Of a DNA stretch of 64,000 bases, positions 38,282-46,756 are shown piece by piece (the first letter of the stretch is position 1; the number at the start of each line of letters is the position of its first letter). The translations under genes were made by a program, and so were the position numbers. The DNA lies in NCBI GenBank assembly GCA_963730995.1, contig CAVSUB010000006.1, positions 103,416 through 167,415 of the forward strand, given 5' to 3'. The notes under the pieces were generated by a model that was given only the letters and a program-made list of their open reading frames with translations, was not told where the DNA came from and ran no database searches. The DNA comes from CAVSUB01 sp963730995 (GTDB lineage: Bacteria > Acidobacteriota > Vicinamibacteria > Vicinamibacterales > 2-12-FULL-66-21).

Positions 38282-39040
38282 TCAGATCCTCCCGAACTGC
38301 TTCACGGCTTCTTTGATCGACTTGAACTTCTCGATGAACGGGATCATGCGATGCTCCGTGTCATCGAGCTCCTGGGATTTCTTGAGGATCTCCGCCGCGC
38401 GCGCCGCCGGCACCACCGCGACGCCGTCCTCGTCGGCCGTGATGATGTCGCCGGGGTTGACCTGAACCCCGGCGCAGGTCACGGGCACGTTGACTCCGGT
38501 CACGCGGAAGTGATTGATCGTCGTCGACGGCGCGACGCCGCGGCTGAAGACCGGGAACTGCAGCTTGCGGATCTGCGGTGTGTCGCGGACTGACGCGTCG
38601 ATCACCGCGCCGGCGAAGCCGCGATACTTCATGGCAGTCGCCATCAGGCCGCCGATGCCGGCGTAGTCGATGCCGGCGTTACTCCAGGAGTTCGTGCCGG
38701 GCCCGGCTCCATTGTCGAGGACCATCACGTACACCGACCCTGGCGCCGCCGCATCGATCGCGTCGAGCATCCCCTGGGACGCGGCGGATCCTTCTTTGTG
38801 CTCCTCACGTTTCAGCTGCACCGTCACCGCCGTCCCGGCGAACTTGGTCACCGCGAGCGGCCGCATTTCGTGGGACATATAGGCTCGCTGCCCGTACAAC
38901 TGCTCGATCGCGTCCGAGACCGACGCGACTTCGACGGTCTTGAAGCCGTCGACGAGCGAATCGCCCGCGGGCTGGGCCAGCAGCCAGGCGGTGCCGATCG
39001 AGGCCAGGACGACGACACAGAGAAATGCGCGCTTCTTCAT
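38282..39040 (-). CDS. Sec-exported RraA-like (HMG/CHA-aldolase fold) protein 1
   Basis: A 252-residue RraA-family protein with a Sec signal (FLCVVVLASIGTAWLLAQP). The fold holds class II pyruvate aldolases, oxaloacetate decarboxylases and the RNase E inhibitor RraA. Here the conserved loops are DYAGIGGLMATAMKYRGFAG, VIDASVRDTPQIRKL and PGDIITADEDGVAVVP; the R-D pair in ASVRD and the D in DEDG are in the positions used for metal and substrate. The ATG at 39040 was chosen because the signal peptide begins there; the longer frame runs into the upstream gene. It is the third gene of an operon after a UxuA-like and another RraA-like gene (17 bp gap). Confidence 0.82.
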   Translation of the reverse strand: MKKRAFLCVVVLASIGTAWLLAQPAGDSLVDGFKTVEVASVSDAIEQLYGQRAYMSHEMRPLAVTKFAGTAVTVQLKREEHKEGSAASQGMLDAIDAAAPGSVYVMVLDNGAGPGTNSWSNAGIDYAGIGGLMATAMKYRGFAGAVIDASVRDTPQIRKLQFPVFSRGVAPSTTINHFRVTGVNVPVTCAGVQVNPGDIITADEDGVAVVPAARAAEILKKSQELDDTEHRMIPFIEKFKSIKEAVKQFGRI

Positions 39041-39057
39041 ATAGGTGTTCCGCCAGG

Positions 39058-39972
39058 CTACTTGGGATTCTTTTTGCGAATCTCCTCGAGCCGCTTCTTG
39101 AGGTACTCCTGATATTCCTTCAGCAGCGCCGGATCCTTCGGCGTGCCGTAGATCTCGCCGGACTTGTATTTTCCTTCGTCGAACTTCATGCGCGTCCACT
39201 CGTCGTGGATGTGGATCTCGTCGGCGTTGTCCACGACCTGTTCGACGAGCGCAGGCGGAATGAAGTAGACGCCTTCGGCGTCGCCGAAGACGACATCGCC
39301 CGGCATGACCGTCGCCTTGCCGATGCGGACCGGCACGTTGATGCCGGTGATCATGACGTTCGAGATGGCGCTGGGGTGCGCGGCCCGAAAATAGGCCGGC
39401 ATGTCCATGTTCTGGATCCCTTCGAGATCCCGGATCGCGCCGTCCACCACGAGGCCCGCGCCCTTCGTGGCTTTCATGATGTAGTAGAAGAGGTTGTCGC
39501 CGACGATCGTCCCGCCTTCCTCCTGACCGAAGAGATCCACGACCAGCACGTCTCCAGGCTGCAGCATGTCGATCGCCGCCTGGTTGTACATCCGGCCGAG
39601 CCCCGCGCTCTTGGCTCTGGCCTGGACGACGGTGTCAAGGTCGGGGCGAACCGGCATGAACTGGACCGTGAAGGCACGCCCTGCGAGCCTCTTCCCCGGG
39701 TGCAGCACGCGGAATCCGTCTGCGTACTGGTTTCGGAACATCTTTCCGGGCAGCACGGCCAGGACTTCTTCCGCCGACAGTCCGCGGACGCGCTCGATGA
39801 GGCCGTCGGGAACCTTCGGCCGCCCGTCCGGAAAGCGTTCGAATGGATTCTGCGCCGTGAACTCGACCATCTGTTCCTTGGTGAGGCTGAACAGCTGCGC
39901 GTGGGAGCGTGCGGGTGCCAGAACCAGCGCGACGAGGGCGATGCCGATGGCCGGTAGGAGTGAACGCTTCAT
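39058..39972 (-). CDS. Sec-exported RraA-like (HMG/CHA-aldolase fold) protein 2
   Basis: A 304-residue RraA-family protein with a signal peptide (LLPAIGIALVALVLAPARSHA). Conserved loops: LQPGDVLVVDLFGQEEGGTIVGDN (split at the Gly-Gly), GLVVDGAIRDLEGI with the Arg-Asp pair, and VMPGDVVFGDAEGVYFIPP. A basic C-terminal helix (YLKKRLEEIRKKNPK) is extra. With its neighbour it makes a tandem pair that is only partly similar, suggesting either two substrates or a heteromer. It is the middle gene of a minus-strand operon, 57 bp after the UxuA-like gene. It presumably cleaves or decarboxylates a keto acid outside the cytoplasm; activity is not proven. Confidence 0.82.
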   Translation of the reverse strand: MKRSLLPAIGIALVALVLAPARSHAQLFSLTKEQMVEFTAQNPFERFPDGRPKVPDGLIERVRGLSAEEVLAVLPGKMFRNQYADGFRVLHPGKRLAGRAFTVQFMPVRPDLDTVVQARAKSAGLGRMYNQAAIDMLQPGDVLVVDLFGQEEGGTIVGDNLFYYIMKATKGAGLVVDGAIRDLEGIQNMDMPAYFRAAHPSAISNVMITGINVPVRIGKATVMPGDVVFGDAEGVYFIPPALVEQVVDNADEIHIHDEWTRMKFDEGKYKSGEIYGTPKDPALLKEYQEYLKKRLEEIRKKNPK

Positions 39973-40029
39973 GATGATGAATCCCTCTGTTCGCCTGGTC
40001 GTTGAAGTGCGCCTCGCCGGTCGTCGTCG

Positions 40030-41175
40030 TCAGGCTGCCGACAGCGCGGCCTGCATCATTGCACGCGTGTAGCCGACGTTGAACGCATAGCCGGCGTAGC
40101 CGCCGCCGCCAGGATACTGCGGGCGGAAATTCGGCCGCTCGCGGTCGTAGTCGATGCCTCGTGGGTGCTCGGGATAGATCAGGCGCGTGTACTTCTGCTT
40201 CACGAGCTCCTTCATCACCGAGAACATGTCGTTCTCGCCCTCGTCTATGAACACCTCGGTATAGCGCTCGTAGGGCTTCTTGACGAGGACGTTCCGGAAG
40301 TGGACGTGGTTGATCCGATCGCGCGAGGCAAAGTAGCGGCAGACCTCGACCGGGTCCCCACCCATTTCGCGCGTCACGCCGCAGTCGAACGTAATCCCGT
40401 TCGACGGGCTGTCGAGGATCGAGATCAGCTTCTTCCAGCCGTCGATCGTTGCCATGATTTGCTCGGATCTCCGGCTGACAGGCGCGGGCGGATCGTTCGG
40501 ATGCAGCGCGAGCCTGACGTTGGCTTTCTCGGCCACGGGGATCACGGCCTTGAGGAAGTACGTGATATTGGCCCACATCTCGTCGAGCGTGTGCGGCCCT
40601 TCTTCCGGCAGCGGCGGCAGATCTTTCATCCGCTCGTAATCGAAGCCGGTCCACCCGGCGCCGGCGCGGCCCGGCTCCTCGAAGTAACCCTCCATCGCGC
40701 GGTGCGCGTACCAGTTGTATTCGACGACCGGCAACCCGACGTTGCCCGCGGCTTTGATCGATTGGATGACCTTTTCGATGTCGGCGTCCTTCCCGGGCCT
40801 GTTGTAGATCGCGTTCGGGAAGCCGGCGATCATCAGGTTTGCGACCGTCAGGCCGTGTGCCTTGTGACGGTCCATCATCTCTTTCAGCCGCGGTTCTTCC
40901 CAGGGAATCTGTCCGCCCCCGGAGATGACGTGCTCGACCCCCAGCTGTCGGATGCGGCGTGCCGCCGCGGCGACAGCCTCATCCGCCGAGATGCCGGCCG
41001 CGGGCGGCCCTCCGAGCCCTGCTTCGAGGCAGATCTTCGCCGTGTCCTTGCCTTCGAAATGCGGACGGATCTGGACGGCCGCGGCCGACCGGGAAGGCGC
41101 CGCCGCCGCGGGAATGGCCAGCGCTGCGGCACCGGCCGACTTCAGCATCGTTCGTCGGGAGGGTTTGGTGCTCAT
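40030..41175 (-). CDS. Tat-exported mannonate dehydratase (UxuA)-like TIM-barrel protein
   Basis: A 381-residue protein resembling UxuA mannonate dehydratase. The start carries a twin-arginine signal SRRTMLKSAG with an alanine-rich hydrophobic core. Family segments: LALHPNDPP (UxuA has HPDDPP), HFRNV near the metal site, and a C-terminal GYAGYAFNVGYTRAMMQA. The UxuA cysteine-containing FCSG segment appears as FDCGVTREMG. UxuA converts D-mannonate to 2-keto-3-deoxygluconate. ATG 41175 starts the Tat signal; the longer frame to 41250 enters the repeat-rich intergenic region. It is the first gene of the minus-strand operon UxuA-like, RraA 2, RraA 1, and is divergent from the second enolase-superfamily gene. 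Confidence 0.8.
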   Translation of the reverse strand: MSTKPSRRTMLKSAGAAALAIPAAAAPSRSAAAVQIRPHFEGKDTAKICLEAGLGGPPAAGISADEAVAAAARRIRQLGVEHVISGGGQIPWEEPRLKEMMDRHKAHGLTVANLMIAGFPNAIYNRPGKDADIEKVIQSIKAAGNVGLPVVEYNWYAHRAMEGYFEEPGRAGAGWTGFDYERMKDLPPLPEEGPHTLDEMWANITYFLKAVIPVAEKANVRLALHPNDPPAPVSRRSEQIMATIDGWKKLISILDSPSNGITFDCGVTREMGGDPVEVCRYFASRDRINHVHFRNVLVKKPYERYTEVFIDEGENDMFSVMKELVKQKYTRLIYPEHPRGIDYDRERPNFRPQYPGGGGYAGYAFNVGYTRAMMQAALSAA

Positions 41176-41207
41176 GAACGCCACTACTAAACGGGCACGG
41201 CCGCCGG

Positions 41208-41293
41208 GTGTCAAGCGGAAATGGCGCGCCAGGCCGCCGGACAGTGTCAAGCAGAAATGGGTGTGCGACGGGGTCAGACCCAGGTCTGGCCCC
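41208..41293. repeat. Tandem GTGTCAAGC repeat plus palindrome
   Basis: GTGTCAAGC[G/A]GAAATGG occurs at 41208-41224 and 41244-41260 (period 36). It is followed by an 11-bp-armed palindrome GGGGTCAGACC / GGTCTGGCCCC at 41270-41293 with one mismatch. It sits in the 328-bp divergent promoter region between the UxuA-like and the enolase-superfamily genes. Confidence 0.8.
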
Positions 41294-41504
41294 GCGAGGC
41301 CGCCGTGCTACCATCCGCGCCGGCAGATGTCACATCGCCCGTGCGTGGTGGTGCTTCTCGCTGGGCTTCTCTGTCCCCGGCTCGGGTTCGCGGGGACCGA
41401 TGCTTACGGGGTTCGGGGTCCGAAGTCCTGAGTCCGGGACTCTACTCGAAACGGGCCGGCCTGTGGTCGGCCTTCGCTCTTGCGTGCCCCAGGAGGAACC
41501 GTCC

Positions 41505-42746
41505 GTGAACCGACGAAACTTCTTCAGGGCGCTGACGGCCGCTCCGGCCATCAGCCTGTATCGTCCGCGGGAGGCGGCCGCCGAGCTCCCGAAGGCCAAG
41601 GTCACGCGGGTGCGGATCTATCGTCCGCCGGAACTGAACCCGCTCTTCAACCAGAGCAACATGGTCGTGACCGTCGAGACCAGCATCGGCATCACGGGGA
41701 TCGGTGAAGGCGGCACCAAGGACACGCTCGAACAGTGCGCGGGGACGCTGATCGGCCGGAATCCGTTTCAGACGGAAGCGCTCTGGCAGGAGGCGTACAT
41801 CGCGTGGTTCTACCCGCCCGGCCGCGAGAAGGCGCACGCGCTCGGCGCCCTCGACCTCGCGCTGTGGGACATCAAGGGCAAGGCGCTCGGTCTCCCGGTT
41901 CACGAGCTCCTCGGCGGCACGGCGCGCGACTACTGCGAGTGCTACGCCACGGGGGGCGTTCCGCCGCCAGACGCCAAGCCGGGTGCGCCCGTGCCCTTGA
42001 AGGATCGCGCGCGCTCGACGATGGAGGCCGGATACCGCGCGTTCCGGATGGGCCCTGCCGACGTGCCCGTCGGCGGTGTGTACGACACACGTTCGGTCGT
42101 CCGGCAGGTCACGCAGGACTGCAGGGACGTGCGTGAAGCGGTGGGCCCCGGCGGGAACTGGTGCATCGACCTCCACCAGCGCTTCGACCTGAACGACGCG
42201 ATGCGCGTGTGCAAAGCCATCGAAGAATACGAACCATTCTTCGTGGAGGATCCTGTCCGTGACGAGAACGCCCTTCAGGACATCCCCAAGCTTCGGCAGA
42301 TGACGACCGTGCCGCTGACCCACGGCGAGGAATGGGGTCTCAAGTGGGACTTCAACAGGCTCGTCGAAAACCATGATGTGGACTTCATCCGCTCCACGCT
42401 GCCGAACATCGGCGGCATCACGGAGCTGATGAAGGCGGCAGCAATCTGCGAGACACACGCCGTCGGCATCATCCCGCACTTCACCGGACCGATCGCCACC
42501 GCCGCGCTCGTGAACTGCCTCTCGACCTTCTCGGGGCCTGTCCTCATGGAGTACAACTACGGCGGGCGCCCGATCAACTACCTGCCCGAGTGTCTCGACT
42601 TCAAGAACGGCAAGGCCTACGCGAACCAGCGGCCCGGCCTCGGCGTGACGGCCGACATCAAGCTGCTGACGCAGATCGGCGAAGTAACGGAGCCCGGCCG
42701 CCGCAATGTCTATAAACGGCCCGATGGGTCTTTGACCCACTGGTAG
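41505..42746 (+). CDS. Tat-signal enolase-superfamily (mandelate racemase/sugar-acid dehydratase-like) protein
   Basis: A 413-residue protein starting at GTG 41505 with AGGAGG at 41491-41496, eight bases upstream. A twin-arginine signal NRRNFFRAL follows immediately. The enolase-type barrel supplies metal ligands D222 (CIDLHQRF), E248 (FFVEDPV) and E275/E276 (HGEEW), and His325 (IPHFTGPI) as likely acid/base. It is a sugar-acid dehydratase-like paralogue of the 36.5-kb gene but clearly distinct in length and loops. A CBM9-like gene starts six bases later, so the two are one operon. Longer frame-open starts at 41208 fall in the repeat region and lack support. Confidence 0.85.
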   Translation: MNRRNFFRALTAAPAISLYRPREAAAELPKAKVTRVRIYRPPELNPLFNQSNMVVTVETSIGITGIGEGGTKDTLEQCAGTLIGRNPFQTEALWQEAYIAWFYPPGREKAHALGALDLALWDIKGKALGLPVHELLGGTARDYCECYATGGVPPPDAKPGAPVPLKDRARSTMEAGYRAFRMGPADVPVGGVYDTRSVVRQVTQDCRDVREAVGPGGNWCIDLHQRFDLNDAMRVCKAIEEYEPFFVEDPVRDENALQDIPKLRQMTTVPLTHGEEWGLKWDFNRLVENHDVDFIRSTLPNIGGITELMKAAAICETHAVGIIPHFTGPIATAALVNCLSTFSGPVLMEYNYGGRPINYLPECLDFKNGKAYANQRPGLGVTADIKLLTQIGEVTEPGRRNVYKRPDGSLTHW

Positions 42747-42752
42747 GTGCGC

Positions 42753-43490
42753 ATGATGAAGGTATTGCTCGTTGGATGTTTCCTGCTGGCGCTGCCCACC
42801 AACTATGATGGCGGCGTGCAGGCGCAAACGCAGGACAAACCTCAGCTCACGGTGAAGCTGATAGACGACTTCCAGGTCACGGGTGCCGGCGATCACGCCA
42901 GCTGGCGTCAGGCCGAGTGGACCGCCCTTCGCCGGCGCCAGGCGGACGGGCACCCGTACGACGCCCGTTTCAAGGTGCTCTACTCGAAGACGGGCCTCTA
43001 CTTCCTGATGGAAGGGACGGACAAGAAGCTGACCGCGGCCATGAGCGAAGACTACATGGACCTCTGGAAAGAGGATGTCTTCGAGGTGTTCCTCTGGCCC
43101 GACGAGCGGTATCCGGTGTACTTCGAGTACGAGATCTCGCCCCTCAATCACGAGCTGCCGATCCTGATTCCTAATTTTGGCGGCCAGTTTCTCGGCTGGC
43201 GGCCGTGGCACTACGAAGGCGATCGTCAGATCCGCAAGGCGACGAGCGCCATCGGCGGCCCGAAACAGTCACAAGCCGCAATCGAGGGGTGGCGCGCGGA
43301 ATTCATGATCCCCTACACAGTGCTGCGCCCTCTCCAGAATGTGCCGCCGAAGCCAGGCACGACATGGCGTGCGAACTTCTACCGCATGGATCACGACGAT
43401 GGCAAGGAGACGCAGTGGGAGTGGGCGTCGGTCGGCCCGAGCTTCCACGAGTACGAGAAGTTCGGTCGCCTGTTGTTTGCGGATCGGTAG
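42753..43490 (+). CDS. Exported CBM9-like carbohydrate-binding domain protein
   Basis: About 245 residues. A Sec signal (KVLLVGCFLLALPTNYDGGVQAQ split by TNY) precedes a beta-sandwich of the family 9 carbohydrate-binding type. Seen: ARFKVLYSKTGLYFLMEG, DLWKEDVFEVFLWPDE, YFEYEISPLNHEL, WRAEFMIPYTVL and TWRANFYRMDHDD. These domains bind sugars, or act as DOMON-like folds in exported proteins. The ATG at 42753 (or 42756) lies six bases after the enolase-superfamily stop; a GTG at 42747 directly adjoins that stop. It may present a sugar to the neighbouring exported dehydratase. Followed by a REP-like element. Confidence 0.82.
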   Translation: MMKVLLVGCFLLALPTNYDGGVQAQTQDKPQLTVKLIDDFQVTGAGDHASWRQAEWTALRRRQADGHPYDARFKVLYSKTGLYFLMEGTDKKLTAAMSEDYMDLWKEDVFEVFLWPDERYPVYFEYEISPLNHELPILIPNFGGQFLGWRPWHYEGDRQIRKATSAIGGPKQSQAAIEGWRAEFMIPYTVLRPLQNVPPKPGTTWRANFYRMDHDDGKETQWEWASVGPSFHEYEKFGRLLFADR

Positions 43491-43505
43491 GCTCTGCCTG
43501 GCTCG

Positions 43506-43606
43506 TGTAGGGCGGGGGCTGTCCGCCTTCGCGCGCAACGAAGTCAGGCGCGCTTCGGCGAGACCTCGCCGGAGCTTTGGCGGAGGCGGGACGCCCCCGC
43601 CTTACA
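43506..43606. repeat. REP/MITE-like element with TGTAGGGCGGGGG ends
   Basis: A 101-bp element running from TGTAGGGCGGGGGCTGTCCG to CGGGACGCCCCCGCCTTACA. The two ends are imperfect inverted repeats of about 22 bp. Between them lies a second GC-rich dyad. It occupies the gap between the CBM9-like gene and the Gfo/Idh gene. A short relative is at 55115-55145. Confidence 0.8.
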
Positions 43607-43634
43607 TCCAAGAATCGCGGCTGTAACCACCCAC

Positions 43635-44657
43635 ATGTCATCAAAGATTCGCTGGGGTGTCCTGAGCACAGCGAGGATCGGCACCCGGAAAGTCATTCCC
43701 GGAATGCAGCAGGCCGCGAGCTGCGAGATCGCGGCCATTGCCTCCCGTGATCCTGGACGGGCTCGGGAGGCCGCGCAGGCGCTCGGCATCCCGAAGGCCT
43801 GCGGCTCTTACGAAGAGCTCCTGGCCGATCCGGCGATCGACGCCATCTACAATCCGCTTCCGAATCATCTGCACGTGCCGTGGTCGATCCGCGCCGCGGA
43901 GGCGGGAAAGCACGTCCTCTGCGAGAAACCGATAGCCATGAGCGCGGATGAAGCGCGCCGGCTGTTGGAAGTTCGGGACCGGACTGGCGTGTTGATTCAG
44001 GAAGCCTTCATGGTGCGGAGCCACCCGCAGTGGATTGCGGCGCGCGAGATCGTCGAGTCCGGGCGCATCGGCGAGCTCCGGCTGCTCGCGGGCCTCTTCA
44101 GCTACTTCAACGACGACCCGAAGAACATCCGCAACGTCGTCGACTGGGGCGGTGGCGGCCTCATGGACATCGGCTGCTACATCGTCCACGCTTCGCGGAT
44201 GATCTTCGGCCGCGAGCCGGTTCGTGCCGCCGCCATGATGGAGCGCGATCCGAAGATGGACATCGATCGGCTGACGTCCGTGATGCTCGATTTCGGCGGA
44301 CCGCAGGCCATCGGCGCCTGCGGCACGCAGATGGTGCCGTACCAGCGCATCCAGATCATGGGCACTCGCGGGCGGATCGAGATTCCCATTCCGTTCAACG
44401 CGCCGCCGGACCAACCGACTCGGATTTTCGTGGACGACGGCGCCGACCTGGCTGGCGCGACGGCTGAAACTCTCGAGTTCGGGGTCTGTGACCAGTACAC
44501 GATTCAGGGCGAGCTCTTCTCGCGCGCCATCCTCGAAGGACGCGCTGCGCCGTACCCGCTTGAAGATTCCGTCAGGAACATGCAGGTGATCGACGCGTTG
44601 GTGCGCTCCGCGGATTCGGCGGGAGGGGTGGTTCCCACGTCTGCGTTCGCGGGGTGA
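43635..44657 (+). CDS. Gfo/Idh/MocA-family NAD(P)-dependent oxidoreductase
   Basis: A 340-residue dehydrogenase without a signal peptide. The Rossmann start (IRWGVLSTARIG, GVLSTARIG in place of GxGxxG) and the CEKPIAM motif with the catalytic Lys are present, followed by the alpha/beta C-terminal domain (GGGGLMDIGCYIVHASRMIFG with His in the IGCYIVH motif). The family oxidises sugars, inositols or related polyols; the form here is closest in pattern to D-xylose/glucose-type dehydrogenases. It is cytoplasmic, unlike its neighbours, so it would act on a sugar or acid after uptake. It is separated from the upstream operon by a REP-like element. Confidence 0.92.
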   Translation: MSSKIRWGVLSTARIGTRKVIPGMQQAASCEIAAIASRDPGRAREAAQALGIPKACGSYEELLADPAIDAIYNPLPNHLHVPWSIRAAEAGKHVLCEKPIAMSADEARRLLEVRDRTGVLIQEAFMVRSHPQWIAAREIVESGRIGELRLLAGLFSYFNDDPKNIRNVVDWGGGGLMDIGCYIVHASRMIFGREPVRAAAMMERDPKMDIDRLTSVMLDFGGPQAIGACGTQMVPYQRIQIMGTRGRIEIPIPFNAPPDQPTRIFVDDGADLAGATAETLEFGVCDQYTIQGELFSRAILEGRAAPYPLEDSVRNMQVIDALVRSADSAGGVVPTSAFAG

Positions 44658-44659
44658 GA

Positions 44660-44823
44660 TCCGAGGTTCTCGGGTTCTAGAGGTTCTCGGTTCTCAGGGT
44701 TCCGGGTTCGAGGTTCTGGGGCGCCGTTCAGAACCATGGAGCTCTGGAACGTGGAACCCCAGAACGTCGAACCTTTAGAACCTTCGAACCTTTAGAACCC
44801 GAGAACCTTAGAACCCGAGAACC
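44660..44823. repeat. Inverted GGTTCT / AGAACC array between convergent genes
   Basis: The plus strand carries about seven GGTTCT-type units (44664-44720), then about ten AGAACC-type units (44729-44823). The array can fold into a long branched hairpin and fills the whole gap between the Gfo/Idh stop and the cupin stop. It may serve as a bidirectional terminator. Related to the direct array at 16172. Confidence 0.85.
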
Positions 44824-45281
44824 TACTTCGGCGTCTCCCCCGTCGTCCAGTTGACGACGTGATACGTCGCTGGAGTCGTGCCGACGTTCCGGAGTGCGTG
44901 CTCCTCGTTCGACGCGTTGAAGATGATCGACCCGGGTCCAAGCCGCTTCCATTCGCCTTTCGTGAGCGTCTCGACCGTCCCCTCCCTGATGATGATCAGC
45001 TCTTCGTTCGGGTGATGGTGCGGCGCGTGAGACGCCAGTCCCGGTTTCAGCGTCGTGATGTGGATCTCGAGCTCGTTCAGCGTCGGGGTCGGGGCCTTGA
45101 TGACCTGCCGCACGGAACCCACTTCGGTTGTCCTGGAGGTCATGTCGTTCCAATCGAACGTCGTCGATTTCTGGACCACCGGAGGTGCCTGCTGTGCCGC
45201 AGCTGCGACGCCGAGGGTAGCGACCGTGGCGACGAGCGCGACGGTCAGATCTCGTTTGGTGATCATCCGAATCATCTTCAT
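44823..45281 (-). CDS. Exported cupin-domain protein
   Basis: A 152-residue protein with a Sec signal (TVALVATVATLGVAAAAQQ) and a single cupin barrel. The cupin motifs are visible as HAPHHHPNEELIIIREG (motif 1, with the His/His/Glu metal ligands) and NEEHALRNVG (motif 2 with the His). It binds a metal and possibly a small acid or sugar ligand. The ATG at 45281 has GGAG (45289-45292 on the minus strand) seven bases upstream; the longer frame overlaps the MFS gene. It starts 31 bp after the MFS gene and is probably cotranscribed. Confidence 0.85.
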   Translation of the reverse strand: MKMIRMITKRDLTVALVATVATLGVAAAAQQAPPVVQKSTTFDWNDMTSRTTEVGSVRQVIKAPTPTLNELEIHITTLKPGLASHAPHHHPNEELIIIREGTVETLTKGEWKRLGPGSIIFNASNEEHALRNVGTTPATYHVVNWTTGETPK

Positions 45282-45312
45282 CTGACGTCTCCTGAGTCTG
45301 TGCTCGTCAAGC

Positions 45313-46668
45313 TCACCGCGGCTCACTGCGGCCCACCGCGCTGTTGGGGGCGGTCCCTCTGACGCCACCGCCACCAGGAGCCTTGTCGCCCGGCGCCCAT
45401 TCTATTGCCGCGTCGTGCTCGAGGGTCAGGACGATGAGGGTCGCAATCAGGCCCACCGCCGCAAGGCATAGTAACCCTACCGCATAGGTGCCCGTCACGT
45501 CTTTGAGCTTGCCCATGGCGTACGGTCCGCCGAATCCTGCCAGGTTGCCGATGGAATTGATCATCGCGATCCCGCCGGCAGCGGCAGGGCCTGACAGGAA
45601 CGCGGTCGGAAACGTCCAGAAGACCGGCAGATTCGCGAAGATTCCGAAGCCTGCGATGGAGAGCGAGATCATCTTCAGCGTCGGATCGTCGAGCGCGGTC
45701 GAAAGGCCAATTCCCGCGGACGCCAGTGCGAGCGGAAACGCGAGGTGGAATCTTCGTTCCAGCAGACGGTCGGATCGCCGTCCCCACCACACGATGCCGA
45801 TCAGCCCGACCGCGTACGGGAGCGCCGAAATGAACCCCGCCTGGATGTTCGTGACGCCGAACGCCTTGACGATCTGCGGCAGGAAGAAACTGAGGCCGTA
45901 GTTGACGGCAACACAGCCGAAGTAGACGACGCTCAGCGCGAGGACTTTCGGATTGAACAGCGCCTCGGTGACCTTGTAATGACGCACGCTCTCACGCCGG
46001 CGGCGCTCCTCTTCCAGACGGCCAATCAGCCAGCCCCGCTCCTCGGTCGTCAGCCACGTGGCATCTGTGGGCCGATCCGGGAGGTAGAAGTACACGACGA
46101 CGGAGAGCACGAGGGCGGGCACCGCTTCCACGATGAAGAGCCACTGCCAGCCCTTGATGCCCATGAGACCGTCCAGGCCGAGCAGCAGGCCGGACATCGG
46201 CGCACCGATCACGGTCGAGAGGGGAATCGCCGCCATGAAGTACCCGATGATTCGGGCGCGATAGGACGCCGGGAACCACAGCGTCAGGTAGAAGATGATC
46301 CCCGGGAAGAAGCCGGCTTCCGCCACGCCGAGCAGCGCCCTCAGCAGGTAGAAGCTGTTTTCGCCCACGACGAACGCCATCGCACCCGAGAGCAGGCCCC
46401 ACGTGAACATGATGCGGGCGATCCACTTGCGAGCGCCGAAGCGTTCCAGGAACAGGTTGGACGGCACCTCGAAGAGGAAATACGCGAGGAAGAATATGCC
46501 GGCGCCAAAGCCGAACGAGGACGCCGAGAGCCCGACGTCCTTGTTCATCGTCAACGCAGCGAAGCTCACGTTGACACGGTCGAGATACGCGACGAAATAA
46601 CACAGGATCAAGAAGGGGACGAGACGCGAGGAGACCTTCGCGACGGTACGTTGTTCCAATGCCTCCAT
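45313..46668 (-). CDS. MFS transporter of the ACS (anion:cation symporter) type
   Basis: A 451-residue transporter with twelve predicted membrane segments and the MFS loop GARKWIARIM between helices 2 and 3 (D-R-x-G-R-K/R-like). Features such as LDRVNVSFAALTMNKDVGLS, FEVPSNLFLERFG and GVAEAGFFPGIIFYLTLWFP (split) fit the anion:cation symporter group that imports hexuronates, galactonate, glucarate and related sugar acids. This fits the surrounding dehydratase genes and suggests uptake of a sugar acid or of its breakdown product. RBS AAGGA lies five bases before ATG 46668. The cupin gene follows it. Confidence 0.92.
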   Translation of the reverse strand: MEALEQRTVAKVSSRLVPFLILCYFVAYLDRVNVSFAALTMNKDVGLSASSFGFGAGIFFLAYFLFEVPSNLFLERFGARKWIARIMFTWGLLSGAMAFVVGENSFYLLRALLGVAEAGFFPGIIFYLTLWFPASYRARIIGYFMAAIPLSTVIGAPMSGLLLGLDGLMGIKGWQWLFIVEAVPALVLSVVVYFYLPDRPTDATWLTTEERGWLIGRLEEERRRRESVRHYKVTEALFNPKVLALSVVYFGCVAVNYGLSFFLPQIVKAFGVTNIQAGFISALPYAVGLIGIVWWGRRSDRLLERRFHLAFPLALASAGIGLSTALDDPTLKMISLSIAGFGIFANLPVFWTFPTAFLSGPAAAGGIAMINSIGNLAGFGGPYAMGKLKDVTGTYAVGLLCLAAVGLIATLIVLTLEHDAAIEWAPGDKAPGGGGVRGTAPNSAVGRSEPR

Positions 46669-46756
46669 GAGTTCCTTTCAGCTCGCAGTTTTGCCGGCTT
46701 GGGGAGCCTACACCGTCCGGCCGCGATTTCGGAGGCGAAAAGGTGAGCTGGAAGGT

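Noticed and set aside
44660..44823. CRISPR array from the regular GGTTCT units
   Set aside because: Units are 8-10 bases without unique spacers, and no cas gene is present.
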